Shown piece after piece: positions 1 through 12,391 of a stretch of DNA of 64,000 nucleotides. The notes beneath the pieces were generated by a model, which was not told where the DNA came from, made no database searches, and saw only the letters and a list, made by a program, of their open reading frames with translations. The stretch is from Opisthocomus hoazin (lineage: Eukaryota; Chordata; Aves; Opisthocomiformes; Opisthocomidae). Every line of letters starts with the position of its first letter. Positions within the stretch are counted from its first letter, which is position 1. A program made the translations under genes and the position numbers. The DNA lies in contig NC_134414.1 in assembly GCF_030867145.1 (NCBI RefSeq), positions 64,143,397-64,207,396 on the forward strand, written 5' to 3'.

Positions 1-3000
1 GAGGGAGATGCGGTTAGCAATTCCGTCTGTGCTTCCTTCGCCTTCTCGGAGCTGGCGATGCCGTGGGCCCGGCGCTCCCTCCCGTGCGACACAAAGAGAG
101 AGTTGGTCCTGAACCAGACCGACTCCCTGGCATCCTTGGTTCCTCCCAAGTCCCACATTTCCCACGCCATCCTTTAAAAATACAGTGCTGGCGGCTGAAG
201 AGATGGTCAGCCAGCAGCGACTGGACCGTGACAGAGCGGCGGGTTTATAACCCGGCAAACACAGACCTGGCTCTGAAATGCAATAGATCCTGCTACAATC
301 TCTGCGCTCAGCGGCAGACTTGAGGTTTAAACCATCTTTGATTGAAAGATAGCGTCCTGGGTGTATTTCGGCTTTGCTGAAGTTTAGTGTACGGTCTGTT
401 CCCGGCCCTTCCCCGCCGTGGGAGGTATTCTCCCATCGCCTCGCTTGCTGCTGTAACGCCGCCTCCGTTAAATAACACCTGCTGGAAAGACAGCAGCGTC
501 TCCCGGCAAACCAAACCTGCGCAGTCTCAGGAGTCAAAATCTGAATATGTATAGAGCACGTAAGTAATCGTTAATGCACAGCACGTCCCCTCTGGTCATT
601 TAAATAAATTATTGACATCAGCACCGCCAAGAAGCCAACCAGGTGCCACCTCAATGGTGGAGGCCCTATAAGTAAGTGTAAATTATCAGAGCGCTTCAAA
701 ATTTTGAAACCTTCCAAAAACAAAAGAATAACCATGTGGTGCTGGTTGTAAAGACGTGTGCATGCACATACGTGTCTGTATACATGCGTGTATGCACACC
801 TCAGTGTTTGCTCACTGTAATGTTGTGGCCTGAATCATTTGTTTTAAATAGCGGATGAAGGATCCCTATAGCATCTGCATGTGCATATCCAAGTTTCGCA
901 CTTGTCGTGCCAGCTCTTATTGCCTCGTAGTCTACAAATTGCTTCTGGAAAAGTGTAATCCTGGTTTTACCTCTGTATTTTAAAAATCATCTCCCCGTGT
1001 ATTATCTCTTTGCAGCTTTATACATTTACTCTTTTACTCTCCAAATGCCTTGACTAGAATGCTATATCCCTGAACAGGAATATATTCCCCCCTGCTATTT
1101 TTCTGCAGGAGTCTGGTTCGTTCAGAAACCAGGAAGAAAATACAAATGATTGTTTTTAAATTCCCCGACGTGCAGAGCTCAGACAAGCCACAGATGCAAA
1201 TGTGGAAAGCAAATCTAGTGCTGGCACTAGGAAACGGCTGGGTTCACTGGGCTTGTAAGCAAGCACCTTTATTTAGGCATGGCTGTAAGCTGCCATTTTG
1301 ATCTCATCCCTGGTTTTCTGGACCGGGTACGCTGAAGCCGGCACGACGCTTCTACCATAAGCCCCCCGTAACACCCAGCCATCAATCATCCCAGAGCCGG
1401 CAGCCATGGGCAAGCCTGCGCATCCATGTCACCGGCAGCCCACGCACCGGTCCCCTTTGTCACCAGGGAGCAGCGGGGCTCCGTGCCAGCCCAGCAAACG
1501 ATACCGCTGCCCCCCGCCAGTCGGGAGCTCGGTGTCGGCGGGGGGGATCCCGCGGTGGAAGGTGTCGCGCCGCGCCGGAGCGCGGGCACTGCCCCAGCGG
1601 TGCGAGGGTAGAGGTGGGGGCCTTTTCTCGGGAGGTGAAGGTGGCCCTCCTCGAAGGGGCAGCCAGAAGGTGGTACACGAAAGCTGTGTGTCCCTCTCCC
1701 CTGGGGGGATCACAGGAGCTGCCTGGGGACCGGCACGGGCTCTCTGCGCATTCGTGGCCTCAGCAGTTACCCTTTCCAGTCCCACATCTGGGCTGCCCCT
1801 ACCCTTGCCCAGACAGAGGATGGGACACATGTTCCTCCCTCACCCCTGTCGCTGCCGGCTGTCAGACCCGCGGGGCCTGTGGGGAGGGGGGAAGCTGCAC
1901 GGGACCCTGCTGGCAGGGCAGCAGGCAAGAGGGGCTTGACCTGGGCCAGAGAGTGTGATTTGGTCCCATCTTTTCTGGAGCTCAGAGCAATTTTTTTGAA
2001 GTAAAAACGCTTCACCCACCCACTTTTAATTTAATTTAGACCCAGTAAATGGGCATTGTAAAATTCTTGGTTCCTCAACAGATGGGCAACTAAGAAAGGG
2101 AGGGAGAAATGTTTTGACTCCTACCAAACTTGGGACTGTGCTGCTTAAGTGGCAAAGTAATAAAAAGAAAGCAAACACTACAAAACAGGCCACTCATATA
2201 AAGCCGCATCTGCTGTTAAAGGGACCTTGCTGTCACCCTGCACCCAGAGCCCCGCGTGGTGAGAAGGGGTTGGTTGTGTCCTTGGACAGCTCAAAGGAGA
2301 AGGCGTCTGAATGCCAGCAGCATCGCCTGCCTTCCAAGGTTGGGTTTTTCTTTCCCCTGTGTCCTGAGAAAATCCCTGTGGATTTTACTCTCTCTGATGA
2401 GCAGGATCTGAGGGTGTTTGGATGAGACTGGTGCCCTTGTGGAGGGGAAGACTGGGAGCCAGGTGTGTGTACGTGTGTGTGTTACCGGTGTGCAGCGGGT
2501 TTTGCAGAAATGGCCTTTCCTTGGGCAGGACACAAAGCAGAATCGGAGGAGGCAAAGGGTGGGTAACCTCGCGCTTCCTGGTGGCTTACAAAACAACAGA
2601 TGTACCTCCATTTAAATGACTAGGAAATGCTGCTAAACCCTTAGCTCACCAGCCCGTGGACATCCTGTGGAGCTGGGGCTATTCGCCTCCCTGCTTTGCT
2701 GGAAGAGCTCTGTGCCCACAGTTCCTTTTTGTGTTTGGGTTTAAGACCCTCCCATTCGCCTTGCTTTCTGCTTAAGAGCAGCTTGGTGTGGGACCGCATG
2801 CACCCAGCCCAAAACCTCATCTCCGAGTGCTGCCTGGCAGCCTCATACCCCTGGGAGGGTCCCAGGTGCCACCTCCAAGCGCCAAACCCCGCAGGTACGC
2901 TCCCAGCGATCGGGGCAGGCTAAGCTTGGTCCTGGGTTACATTTCTCTGACCTCTGCTGCACGCACCGAATGGCACACGCATCTGGCGTACGGGCATTGC

Positions 3001-3740
3001 CAACCGCAGAACAGAAACGTAAGCCCTGATGAAGTAAATGGGGACAGGGAGGAAGATCTTAGGAAAATCCTGAGCAGAAGGCTCTGAGCTCTTGTTCTGG
3101 TGACGGCACAGCATAAAACAAACTGAGGTTCCCACACACAGTGAACAGTTGCAAGTAAGAGTTTTCTTCTGTGCTAGAGGAGAGGGGAGAAAAAGGCCAA
3201 GGGTCTGTCCCCGACCCTTCGGCACTCTCGGGCACGGCCGTTGAAGCCAGCAGCTGGTGCTGCCCTGGCTTACTACCAGCAAACTCAGAATTGGAAAAGC
3301 TGCCGTGCGCCGAGCCTGCCTCGCTGCCCTGCAAGAAAGGAGAACAGAAAAGCCTAAAGGAAGTCCCCTGCAAGGGGACCTGGGTTGGGCTAGAGTCAAG
3401 GCAGCAAGCCCCATACCCCCGGCCTGCCCTGGCCCTCGGCGAGCCGGGGCTGGGACCAAGGCTGCGCCTGAGCCGGGGCTGGATTGTGTCGGTTTGGGTT
3501 TGGTTATTGTTTTAAAAGAGAAGTTTTACCCCACCGCGGTGAGTCTGTGTTTTTGTGGGATTCAAATATTCCTTAATTAGGTGTTGTCTCTTAGCAGAAA
3601 GAAAAGAGGGCTTTTATTTCATTTTACCTTGCCATTTTAATTTACTCCCGCTCGTGTTTAATAACCAGGTAGGGGAACGTTCAACAGCTGCTGTGAAATA
3701 TGTGGTAGCATGGCCCCAACTTTCAAACACTATCTGCCGT
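1..3740. other. Intergenic flank distal to ZIC5, no gene seen
   Basis: No open frame here shows a recognisable domain or plausible splice structure. Composition is mixed: fairly AT-rich at about 540-1,350, GC-rich at about 1,380-1,960, and mixed beyond. A short GT-rich patch lies near 2,465-2,500. By synteny the region lies on the 3' side of ZIC5, toward where CLYBL is expected outside the window. I see no transposon here. Confidence 0.6.
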
Positions 3741-5734
3741 CAGGGTTGGTGACGGCGGGTGTCTGGGGAGCCCCTTCCGGATTTCGGAGAGGGGAGAGCT
3801 GACCGGGTTTGTCCCCTTGAACCTCCTTTCCTTCCCTGCTTCCCATGGGGGGGCAGCTTTCCTCCCCCTTACGAAAGATGGGCAGCGTGGGCTGCAGTCG
3901 GGGGGGGGGGGGGGGGACACTGAGCTGCCCCCACGGGCGCTGCCCACGGCACCCCGGGGTTCCACCCATGACACCCCCATGCCCCGCGGGGCCTCAGCAG
4001 CCCACCCCCCCTTCAAACGGCGTCCGCGCTGGGAACCAGCCCCCCGTGCCCTAAGACCCCGCGGCCGCGGGCAGGTGCCGCTGCCGCTGCCCACCCCCGC
4101 TCCTCGGGGCCGCGCACGGCGGGAGCGCGCACCGGGGTGGCTGCCCGGCAAATTGAGGCTCTGGGCGAGGGGGGGGGGGGGGGGGGGGCGGTCGGGTGGG
4201 GGGGGATGCGGGGTCCTTTTTTCTTTCTCCCGCACACCCACGAGCAATTCGTGTCACCCACGCGACTGGGCGTTCTGACCCCTCCGGCTTGCACCCACTC
4301 TCTCCCGCCCGGCTGGAAGCGCTCCCCGCCGCCGCGCAACCTCCGCCACCGCGCAGCTCCCCCCCCCCCCCCCCCGCCGCCGGGGGAAAACCGCCTTAGG
4401 TTCCAAACCCGGGGCAAGCCCCGCCGGCCCGGCTCCTTTCGACCGAGAGCGATTGGATATGTTCGACACACTCGCTTAAGAGCTTGAATATTAAAGACAG
4501 GTGGCAGTTCAACCCACGCCGCGTCCCGCCTGCCCCGCGCACGCAAACTGCCTTTCCCCGCTCCCAGTCCCAGCTGGTCCATACATTTTTTTTTTCTTTT
4601 TCCCGCTATTTCAGTGAATTTTGGCACCTCCTGAAACCCTCGGCGCTTGCACGATTCCCGAGCGGTGTTTCCCGGGTTTTCCGCCCCCGCGTGTTTCGCC
4701 ACCCGTGTCCGCACGGCCTCGCAGCCTCGCCGGCCGCTCTCTCCAAAACCGCCGCCCACCCCCCACTCCCCCCGAGGACGGAAATTAGGGATCGGGCCCT
4801 AATTTCCCGGCGGGGAGGCGCCGGCCCGGGCACGCAGCGGCGGGGCTGTTCGTCCCGTTCGCCCCGACGTGTTTCCGTGGGGAAGGGCGGGAGGGCGCGG
4901 GGGCCCCTCCGCAGGTGAACAGCCGAAACGTGGGCAGCGCCTGAGGGCCGGGAGCCGAGGCACGATGCTCCCCCCACCACAGGGCTGCCTACGCCCGCCC
5001 CCCTCCTCGGCCTTGGGTTTTTCCCGTGGGTCCTGCCCCGGTGCCCACCCACGACCGGCCGCGCGTGGGGCCGGGAGCCCGCGAGCTCGCAGATGTGCTG
5101 TCGCTTCGAACGGGACCTCAGGCCCCCTCCCCCCGGCCCAGCCCTGGCCCCTGCGGTGGGAGAAAGGGGCCGGGGCTGTCGCCTGGGGGCGCCCCACGAG
5201 TGGGGGCCGCGACGGCACGGCGCTGGCTGCGGGGACAAGCGAGGAAGCCTGGCTGGTTGGGGGGCGGGGGGTGTCATTCCCCTCCGAGACCCCCGGCGGT
5301 CCCGTTCACCCCCCCTCCCACCTGAGGCGTCGTTCCCTGCCCCCTGCCCATTCCTTTCCTACCCCGATAAGGAAACTTCCTCGCTGTGCCCCCCCCCCAG
5401 CCTCCTGCAGCGCCGAGCCCCCCCGCGACGCACACCCACGCACACCCACATTCCTTATTCCGCGCCCTTCGAGCCACCGAGCCGCTCCCTTTTGTCCCGG
5501 CCGGGGATGACCCATTTCCTCCCTTTCCCCCCGCCCCGGCCCCGGCCTCCGTCCCCCCCCTCCCGCCCCTCCGTCCTCCTCCTCCCGGCCGCGGCCACCG
5601 GGAGACCCCGCGCCCGGCCGGACCGACGGGACGGACGGCCCGGGGAGGGAGGGTGGCCCCGGGGCCGGGGACCCGGCGCCTCGTCCGTGCCGTGTTTGTT
5701 TCCCTTCCCCCCCCCGCCCCGAACGCGAGATTAA
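3741..5734. other. GC-rich block with long G and C homopolymers
   Basis: This very GC- and CpG-rich stretch contains runs of 17 G (3,900-3,916), 20 G (4,169-4,188) and 17 C (4,359-4,375). Open frames here are long only because stop codons are rare at this composition; their translations are proline, arginine and glycine filler in every frame and resemble no family. I read it as part of the CpG-rich domain surrounding the ZIC pair. Confidence 0.55.
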
Positions 5735-6060
5735 GACGTGAGATTACACTTTTATTGTGGCGGCCGAATAATACCACGAGTCAACACGCACAGCAAACAA
5801 AAGTGCTCGTAGTTACACGGCCAACCCCGCTGGGAACCGGGCTGCGGGCTGCTGCAAAAATCAAGCTCTTCAGTGCTAATTACAAGTAAATGATGATGTG
5901 CTCACTAAGTAATTGATTTAATGAAGTTCCTATGAAACTATTAAAAACCGGGTAGAGGTCAGGCCGGAGGCGCCCCAGAGCGCCCATTGTGGGATGTTTA
6001 ACTCCGCCGGTCTCCTCGGAAAGACATCGGGGCTAATAGGTGAAGTCACAGCTGGGTCGG
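5735..6060. promoter_or_regulatory. Candidate conserved noncoding element
   Basis: The sequence switches abruptly from homopolymer-rich GC DNA to about 320 bases of ordinary complexity, with homeodomain-type TAAT cores around 5,876-5,920 (GCTAATTAC, AGTAATTGA) and no open frame. Such islands next to ZIC genes are often developmental enhancers. Conservation was not tested, so the call is inference from composition and motifs. Confidence 0.3.
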
Positions 6061-6411
6061 GCTGACTTTTGCGGCACCGGCGCTGGCCTCCCCGAACTCA
6101 CCAGCGGCCCGCGCCGCAAGTTTGGGGAGGCGAGCTCACTCCCCGTCCTCACTGCTCCCACCCTCGCCCCCCACTTTTTCCAACATCCCCTCCCCAGCCC
6201 GGAGCCCCCCGCCCCGGGCGCCCATGCCCGTCCCGTCGGGGCTGCGCTGGGTACTCACTGGCTCGGGCCCGGCCGCCTCTCCGCACCTCAGCCAGGCGCC
6301 TCCGCCGCTCTCCCCCGCCTAATTACAGCGGGGGGAAGCGGAGCTCTGAACTTGTGTCTGCCACTCCGGGGCGGCCGTAATTCCACCCCCACCACCACCC
6401 CCGGCCCCGAT

Positions 6412-6428
6412 CCCCCCCCCCCCCCCCC
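6412..6428. repeat. C17 homopolymer followed by a short CA tract
   Basis: A run of 17 C is followed by TC and a short CACACA tract in noncoding, GC-rich sequence. Confidence 0.85.
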
Positions 6429-6632
6429 TCCGCACACACACACAGAGTTCTTGAAGAAACTTAAGCTGGGATGCCAGGTAGGGTGCTCGGGAGGTTTTGG
6501 CAGGGTGCCTGGAAGGGGATGCGTGCCCATTTTCCCTTGAAGGGTTTCCTTGTGTGAAAGGCCACTTGGAGCGCTTCAGACGGGCTCGCCGTCTGAAACG
6601 AGGAGGAGGAGGAGAGGGGGGAACACAGACAT

Positions 6633-6639
6633 TCAAAAA

Positions 6640-6671
<32 letters not shown>

Positions 6672-6684
6672 AGAAGAAGAAAAT
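6633..6684. repeat. (GAA)n microsatellite
   Basis: An interrupted GAA triplet array starts from a short A-run and is broken by one GAGGAA unit. It is purine-only on the plus strand. No gene overlaps it. Confidence 0.85.
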
Positions 6685-7859
6685 CTGGCTATTGGATTTC
6701 CAAGCCCCGTGCTCGGCTCTTCCCCCCCTCCCCGCCTTGGGCAGGGCAGGGAGGAGGTGGACCCTCACCCCCTCCCCCCATTTAGGGGGGGGCCCCCCGA
6801 CCCGACCCCGGCCCCGAGAGAGCTTTGGGGGCAGTGGGTCCCCGCGGACCCCCGGGGGGGATCGGGGCCATCCCACCTCCTCCACCTGCTAAGGGACCCC
6901 TCTGCGCCCCCTCCGTTTTAACGCCCGGTGCCTTTGGCGGGTTGCAAACGAGTCGGGGGGGGGGGAGGAAGCGGAGCCGCCCCCAGTTTGCGCCCCGGCT
7001 GTTGGCATCATCCGAGCGGGGAGGCGATTTTCGGGGGGACAGCTTTTCTGGGGGGTGGGGGGAGGACGGCGAGCAGCCCGACCGGGCCTCGGGCAGCGCC
7101 CCCGACGGCGGGGGCAGCCGGGGCGGGGGGCACAGGGACCGGGGACCGGCTGGTCCCCGAAACGCAGGGTGCGGTGCCCCGACGGTGGTCACCAAGCCTG
7201 CGTGTCGTGTGTCCCCCCCCATCCCCCCCCCCCCCGTGTCTGCGGGGCGCTCTGCCAGGGGAGCACGGCCAGGGGTCTCCCACGCGGGGCCGGGCGCGTC
7301 CCGGGGGGCCCCGCAGAGGCAGAAGCCCGCGACCCCCTGCGTGCGGCCGGGAAGGCGCAGGGGTACACGCCCAGCTCCCCACGCAGGCACGCGTGGGCTC
7401 GCAGGCGGGGCAGCCGCGGGACCTGGGGCGGCTCCTCCTGTTCTGTTGCGGGACGTCGAGGGGGGGGGGGGTCCTGCATCTCATTACCTCCCTCCCCCCC
7501 CCCCGTTTGTTTTTCTTTTTTTTTTTTTTGTGGAAAACGATTAATTTGAAACAAATGAAGCTCGCCCGCCTCTTGTTTGCCAAACAGGCTGCTGGCAATG
7601 TGCAAACAGGCTTTCAGCCCGCTCCCCTCCGGCCCCGGCTGCAGCCCCCGCCCCCCCCAGCCCCCCCCCCCAACCCCGGCCCTGCGATACCTCCTGGTGA
7701 CTGCCTCCCCCTTGCCCTTCCCGCACGGCGCGGGTTCCTCTTCGTCCCCGAAACAAGAAGTGACACATGCACCGCCGAACCGCCGTGCGGGGAGAGCCCG
7801 GGCTTGAGAGGGGCTATTGACGGGAGCGCTGCGAGGAGACAAAGCTGGGGGCTAGTGGA
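6685..7859. other. GC-rich noncoding stretch
   Basis: The stretch is dominated by G and C runs and CpG. A short island of normal complexity at about 7,540-7,620 carries paired forkhead-like motifs (TGTTTGC, GCAAACA) and two AAACAGGCT repeats. Open frames crossing the stretch are low-complexity and are not believed. Confidence 0.45.
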
Positions 7860-8530
7860 ATCAGATGCAGCCCTTAATTAACACCATCTTAAATAGTCCA
7901 ACAGGCGCTGAAGACAAAGTTGAAGAAAGACTTTAAGGCTGAGTGCCCCTCGACAAGCGCTTTTTCCCCCCCCCTCGTGTCATTCAATATTTAATGCACT
8001 GTGCTTGTAATGCTACTACTGGTGCTCCTTTCTCAGCGAGTACATTATTTTTTCACGGTGCCCACGGCCAGGGAAAGCCCTTTAGGCAAAGAAAATCAAA
8101 ATGTTTGTTGTTTTGGATGACTTATAACTCTTGTTTAACACAAGCACTTTCAAGAAAGTATAACAGGCGCAGCCTCTAAAGCAAACAACGAAATCCTTGT
8201 GACAGAGCCGGACACAAAAAGCACATTGTGTTATGGACTATCCCTTTTCTCTCCTGCTAGATGGGTGCCTGTCTGAGGCTGAACACCACGATGCCATTTT
8301 ACTTTTGAACTATTGTTTTTGAGTTATGCCATGTGGTCAAAAGGAGAAGAAGGGAGGTTGTTTCCAAGCTCATAAGACAAACGAGTTGCCTTTCATTGAA
8401 CTACCCCAGAGCTCCTTTAAAACGAGGTTTAAATGTCACCTCCATGTTTTTAATGGACACAGGGCTTCGGGGGCGACCCTTCAAAGCGCCTTCGTAATAA
8501 ACGACCCTTATTAAATATGTCTCTGCCTGG
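7860..8530. promoter_or_regulatory. Candidate conserved noncoding element with a TCF/LEF-type site
   Basis: About 670 bases of balanced, complex sequence are embedded in homopolymer-rich GC DNA. They contain a TTAATTAA core near 7,874 and CTTCAAAG (TCF/LEF-type) at 8,479-8,486. There is no convincing coding frame. The location on the 3' side of ZIC5 fits a shared ZIC2/ZIC5 enhancer. This is inferred from composition and motifs only. Confidence 0.35.
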
Positions 8531-8799
8531 GAAAATCACTCGGCGGAGGAGAAAAAAAGGGGGGAGCGGGGGGGTGGGGGAAAGAGAGACGCGGGGCTGC
8601 CGGGGAGCCCGGCCGGTCCCGGCGAGGGCAGGGGGGTATGCACCCTCCCGCCCCCCCTCCTTAAAACCCCCCTTTTCTCCCTCCGGCCCCCCCAAAGCAG
8701 GAGGCTGAGTGAAAGGTTGGGGTGTTTTCCTCCTGACTTCTTTTTTTGTCCTTCGGGGAGCGGCGTCTGCGAGTCTGAGCGGGGCAGCCACTGATCTGC

Positions 8800-9119
8800 A
8801 GGCTGCATGTTAAGGCAGCCCCATGTAAGTAATTTCTGCGGGCATCCCGGCAAAGGAGAACAAATCGTTGACAAAGGCGAGCCCTTTCAATTCAGCAGCG
8901 TCGTTAGGGAAACCAAAAAGTATTCTTCCTATAATAAGTTCCACTTCAAAGGGTTTCTCATTCAACGGTGACTGCTTCGCACTTTTATTAAGTCCGGGCT
9001 TTTTCACTTGGCGGAATCATCTGTTTGGTTATTTTTCATCGTGTTTATTTTTCACCATTCACACAGTACTTGTATTAAATAAACAAAGAACAATCGCTCT
9101 GCAAATAAAAGTGCTTAGG
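8800..9119. promoter_or_regulatory. Candidate conserved noncoding element with a TCF/LEF-type site
   Basis: A second island of ordinary complexity lies between GC-rich tracts. It holds CCACTTCAAAG at 8,941-8,951, whose exact reverse complement occurs at 10,335-10,345. It ends at a run of 15 G (9,121-9,135). No coding frame is supported. Confidence 0.33.
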
Positions 9120-9284
9120 TGGGGGGGGGGGGGGGAAAGAGGATGGCAGAGGAGGAGGAGAAGCGCTGGAGCTTCTTCCCCGCTTGTTTGTTTGTTTGTT
9201 TATCTGGTGAATTTTGGGGGGGGGGGTGTCCTAAAAAGGGGGGTGGGGGGTGGGGGTTTAGGAGAGAGGCCACAAAAATATGAG

Positions 9285-9515
9285 ACGTTCTGATGAAGTG
9301 AAAATTGACTGCGCTAACACGGCATGAAACTAAAGGTCAAGGCAACTGTATCTTAATAGAGTGTCTCAAATCGAGGTGGACTATTTAAATGCAGCTTGCT
9401 TTTGCTGCGCTCATTGCCATAGCAATCCTAACGCTCCGTGTTGATGTACCATAAAAGCGGTAGTTTGAATTTCAAAGAACCTGCCTTTGAACTTCTCCCT
9501 GCCTGATTAGGCACT
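9285..9515. promoter_or_regulatory. Candidate conserved element with X-box and paired TCF/LEF-type sites
   Basis: This compact island contains a palindromic RFX X-box-like motif (9,413-9,426) and, about 45 bases on, two TCF/LEF-type cores in opposite orientation (TTCAAAG at 9,471-9,477 and CTTTGAA at 9,485-9,491). A TATTTAAAT lies at about 9,382. The motif density and clean boundaries suggest an enhancer of the ZIC pair. That function is inference. Confidence 0.4.
9413..9426. promoter_or_regulatory. RFX X-box-like palindrome
   Basis: ATTGCCATAGCAAT closely matches the palindromic X-box recognised by RFX factors (GTTGCCATGGCAAC type). A weaker half-degenerate copy, ATTGCCATAGAAAT, lies at 10,265-10,278. 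Confidence 0.45.
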
Positions 9516-10164
9516 TGCGCGGGGTGTGTGTGAACGCGGGAGCGCGGCCGTGCGCGCCGGCGGTGCGCGGGGGGGGAGCGGGGGCAGAGCCCCGACGGGG
9601 CCGGCGTCTCCGGGACGGGGGGAACCGGCCCTGTCCAGGTGTCCGGGTGTCCGTGTGTCCGGCTGTGCCGCCAGCAAGCTTGCTCACCCCTCCCGCTCCG
9701 CTCTACCTGGGAATATTTTTCCCGGGGGGGGGGGCCGCGGGGGTGGAGGGACGGCGATCCATCCTTCCCAGCGCTTTACAAACCTCCAGCAGAGCGAAAG
9801 ACGCGGAGAGAAAAAAAAATAAAAAAAAAACCACCCCTGAAAATCCTGGGTTCTCCCCCAGTAAGGCAGGAGCCTGCCCCGGGTGGGGAGCCCCCACCCC
9901 CCCCCCCCCGAGCCCCGCACCCCCGCCCACGCTGCGGGGAGGGGGGGGGTGTTGGGGGTCCAGCCCCGCGGGTCTCCGCCGAGCGTTGCCCCCCCCCCGC
10001 GATGCCATTTCCCACACTCCCGAAATTTCTTAGCCCCCTCCAAGCTCGGCGACCGCCGCCCCCAGCCCCGACGGGGCCGAGCGCCAGCGGCAGTGTGCGG
10101 GGAGCCGTCCCCCCCAGCCCCGACGACAAAGGTGGAGGCTTTCAACGGCGCTTGCTCGGACCGC

Positions 10165-10795
10165 GCTTCGCCTAGGAAAAGATGAAGTCTTTGATGATGG
10201 CCAACTCGGTGTCAATAAGTGGCTTTCTTTCAGCCAGATTCAGACGGGAACGTCTTGCTTGCCAATTGCCATAGAAATCTTAACACACCATGAAGATTGT
10301 CCAAGCGCCAAGCCTTCCGTTCTGGGCTAAATTACTTTGAAGTGGGGCAGGACGTGCACTGGTCAATGTTAACTCTATAGGGCAGGCAGGGAACACTAGG
10401 AGAGGGGGGCTGGGGGGGGGAGCGGGGGGGGGGGAGCGCAGAAAATAAGAAGGGGAAACTTGTTTTAGACACTCTATACAAGGTTCTGCTCATTGTCAGA
10501 TATCTTTTATCTTTTATATTTCCCATGAATGATTCATGTCTCGGTGGCTTTGTGTCGCCCTCCTTTTCACGAGAAACTTCATTAGGGAGCGATAAGTTTT
10601 CCCATTGATTGGGGCCCTCATTTATGAGTGTTTTTCTGCTTCGTATGTTGGTTATTGTCATTCTGCTCGAAACAACTCTTTGCAACCTGTTTCACCTTTA
10701 CCGCGTTTAACAAAACTGACTTAAAAACCACTCTAACCTTTCGGAGGAACGGAGCTTGGCATTTCGATCAGCCGTTTGCGAGCGCTGATAAATTA
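10165..10795. promoter_or_regulatory. Candidate conserved noncoding element with X-box-like and TCF/LEF-type sites
   Basis: About 600 bases of mostly normal complexity include an X-box-like ATTGCCATAGAAAT (10,265-10,278) and CTTTGAAGTGG (10,335-10,345). A short G-rich insert at about 10,400-10,435 interrupts it and a run of 18 G (10,797-10,814) closes it. No coding potential is recognisable. Confidence 0.35.
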
Positions 10796-10814
10796 TGGGG
10801 GGGGGGGGGGGGGA

Positions 10815-11800
10815 ATCATCCCGGGCTAGTTTTATTTATTTTATTCAAAATTAATAACGATAATAAAAATAAAAAGGAACTAACCCTGCAGGATGCTGAC
10901 GCAGGACTCTGCCCGGATTTTTTCCCAGCAGCGGGTTTCGCTCAGTTTTCTCTCCCGAAAGGAGAAGCCCGTGTTTCGGGTCCTGAAAACTTCTCCCCCC
11001 CCCCCCCTTCCCCCCCCCCATTCCAGTGATCTCCTGGCGTTACCTCTCGCCTGACCTGACCCTGCGTTGGGGAATCATCTCCTGGCATACGGTGCAGCCG
11101 CGGTGCCTCCTGCCGAAGAGGAACGCTGGTTAACTCGCCAGTGTCTGCAAAAGGAGGCTGCCGGAGGATGTTCTTATTTCCTCCCTCCCAGACAGAAATA
11201 GTAGCATTTTAATTGATTGGATTTGAGCGTTGATTAGCTGCTCTTCACAGAGATGCTGAATATCGTGCGTGTAAACGCCTGACTTTTGCCTGTGTCTCAC
11301 CTGACTGCCCGGCTGTGCCCCTACCCACCTACCCATCTGCCTATCTGTCTGTCCTTCTCTGTCCCCTGCGCACGGAAAGCCAGAAGCAGAGCACCCGACC
11401 GCTCCATCGTGCGGGGGCAAACCCCAATCCCGCGCCCCCCTGCCCCCCAATCCCCATCCCGCCGGGGAGAAGGCCCCGGGGGAGTGGAGCCTGCAGCCGC
11501 CGGGGGGGGGGGGGGGGGGGGGGCGTCGGGGAGGGCTCGGCCCGCAGCCTCCTCCCTCCGCAGGGATCCGAACCGAAGCGTACAGCCGAGGGGAATCGCT
11601 TCTACTCACAGGTTTCGCTGGGGAAGGATGGGGGTGTCTCAGCCGCCCCCCTCCACCCCCCCAAATCTGCCGGTGTTGCTGCTGCCGCGAAGCTGGGGCT
11701 GTGCCTGCCTCTAGCCACCGACCCTTGGGCGGGGGGGGGCTGCTTTGGCCTGCTTCTGCCCCTCGTCTGTCAGTAAGGCACATGCAGTACGTAGAAATAA
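10815..11800. other. Noncoding stretch before the ZIC5 3' end
   Basis: Mixed composition: AT-rich around 10,830-10,880, balanced at 11,150-11,300, then GC-rich with a run of 22 G at 11,502-11,523. No gene is recognised. Confidence 0.5.
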
Positions 11801-11828
11801 TATTTTTATTCATTTGCATGACAACTCT

Positions 11829-11851
11829 TCTTTTTTTTTTTTTTTTTTTTG
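11829..11851. repeat. Poly-T tract
   Basis: A run of about 22 T lies 20 bases from the distal AATAAA of the presumed ZIC5 3' UTR; on the ZIC5 strand it reads as poly-A. Confidence 0.8.
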
Positions 11852-12369
11852 TTGCTTTGTATGGGGTTTACAGAGACGGGAAAAAGTTAAATTAGTATTA
11901 TTTTATTTAAGAGGTATCATGTGTCATAAAACTGGTGGGCAAGTGTGTGATCCTACGTGTAACAAGTACATAAAAATAGTGACATATCCCCCCGAGCCAT
12001 AGTTTATAAACCCTGCCATGGAGTAATGTATAGTGCAATCTGTTGTTGAAAAAACGCATAAATTAAAAAGTTCGTTTATAAATCAGCACCAAAATATCTC
12101 TAATAAGATTACGTTACATAAATTATTCTTTAAAAAAGTCCATACCTTACTTTATTATTTTCTATTTATTCAAATGGGATTTGAAAAACGAATAAAAAGC
12201 AAATCGAACGAACCGTAAAAAAATTATTTTCTATTCAAGTTTTCTGGTTGTTCTGAAAGTAACGCCTGCTTCTGTAGATCCAACACCACGATACGAAGAC
12301 AACGCTTAAAGGCTTCCAGAGTGACAGCACCATGCACTGTACTAATGATATAAGATCTCTATGGACTAT

Positions 12370-12391
12370 ACATATATATATATATATATAA
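12370..12391. repeat. (AT)n microsatellite
   Basis: An uninterrupted AT dinucleotide array of about 11 units lies in AT-rich noncoding DNA within the presumed ZIC5 3' UTR. Confidence 0.85.

Noticed and set aside
6550-6921. Glu-rich open frame over the GAA repeat
   Set aside because: The acidic run is only the translation of the microsatellite, with no supporting gene structure.
4606-7881. Numerous 150-300-codon frames in the 5' GC-rich block
   Set aside because: Proline/arginine-rich in every frame, no splice or family signal.
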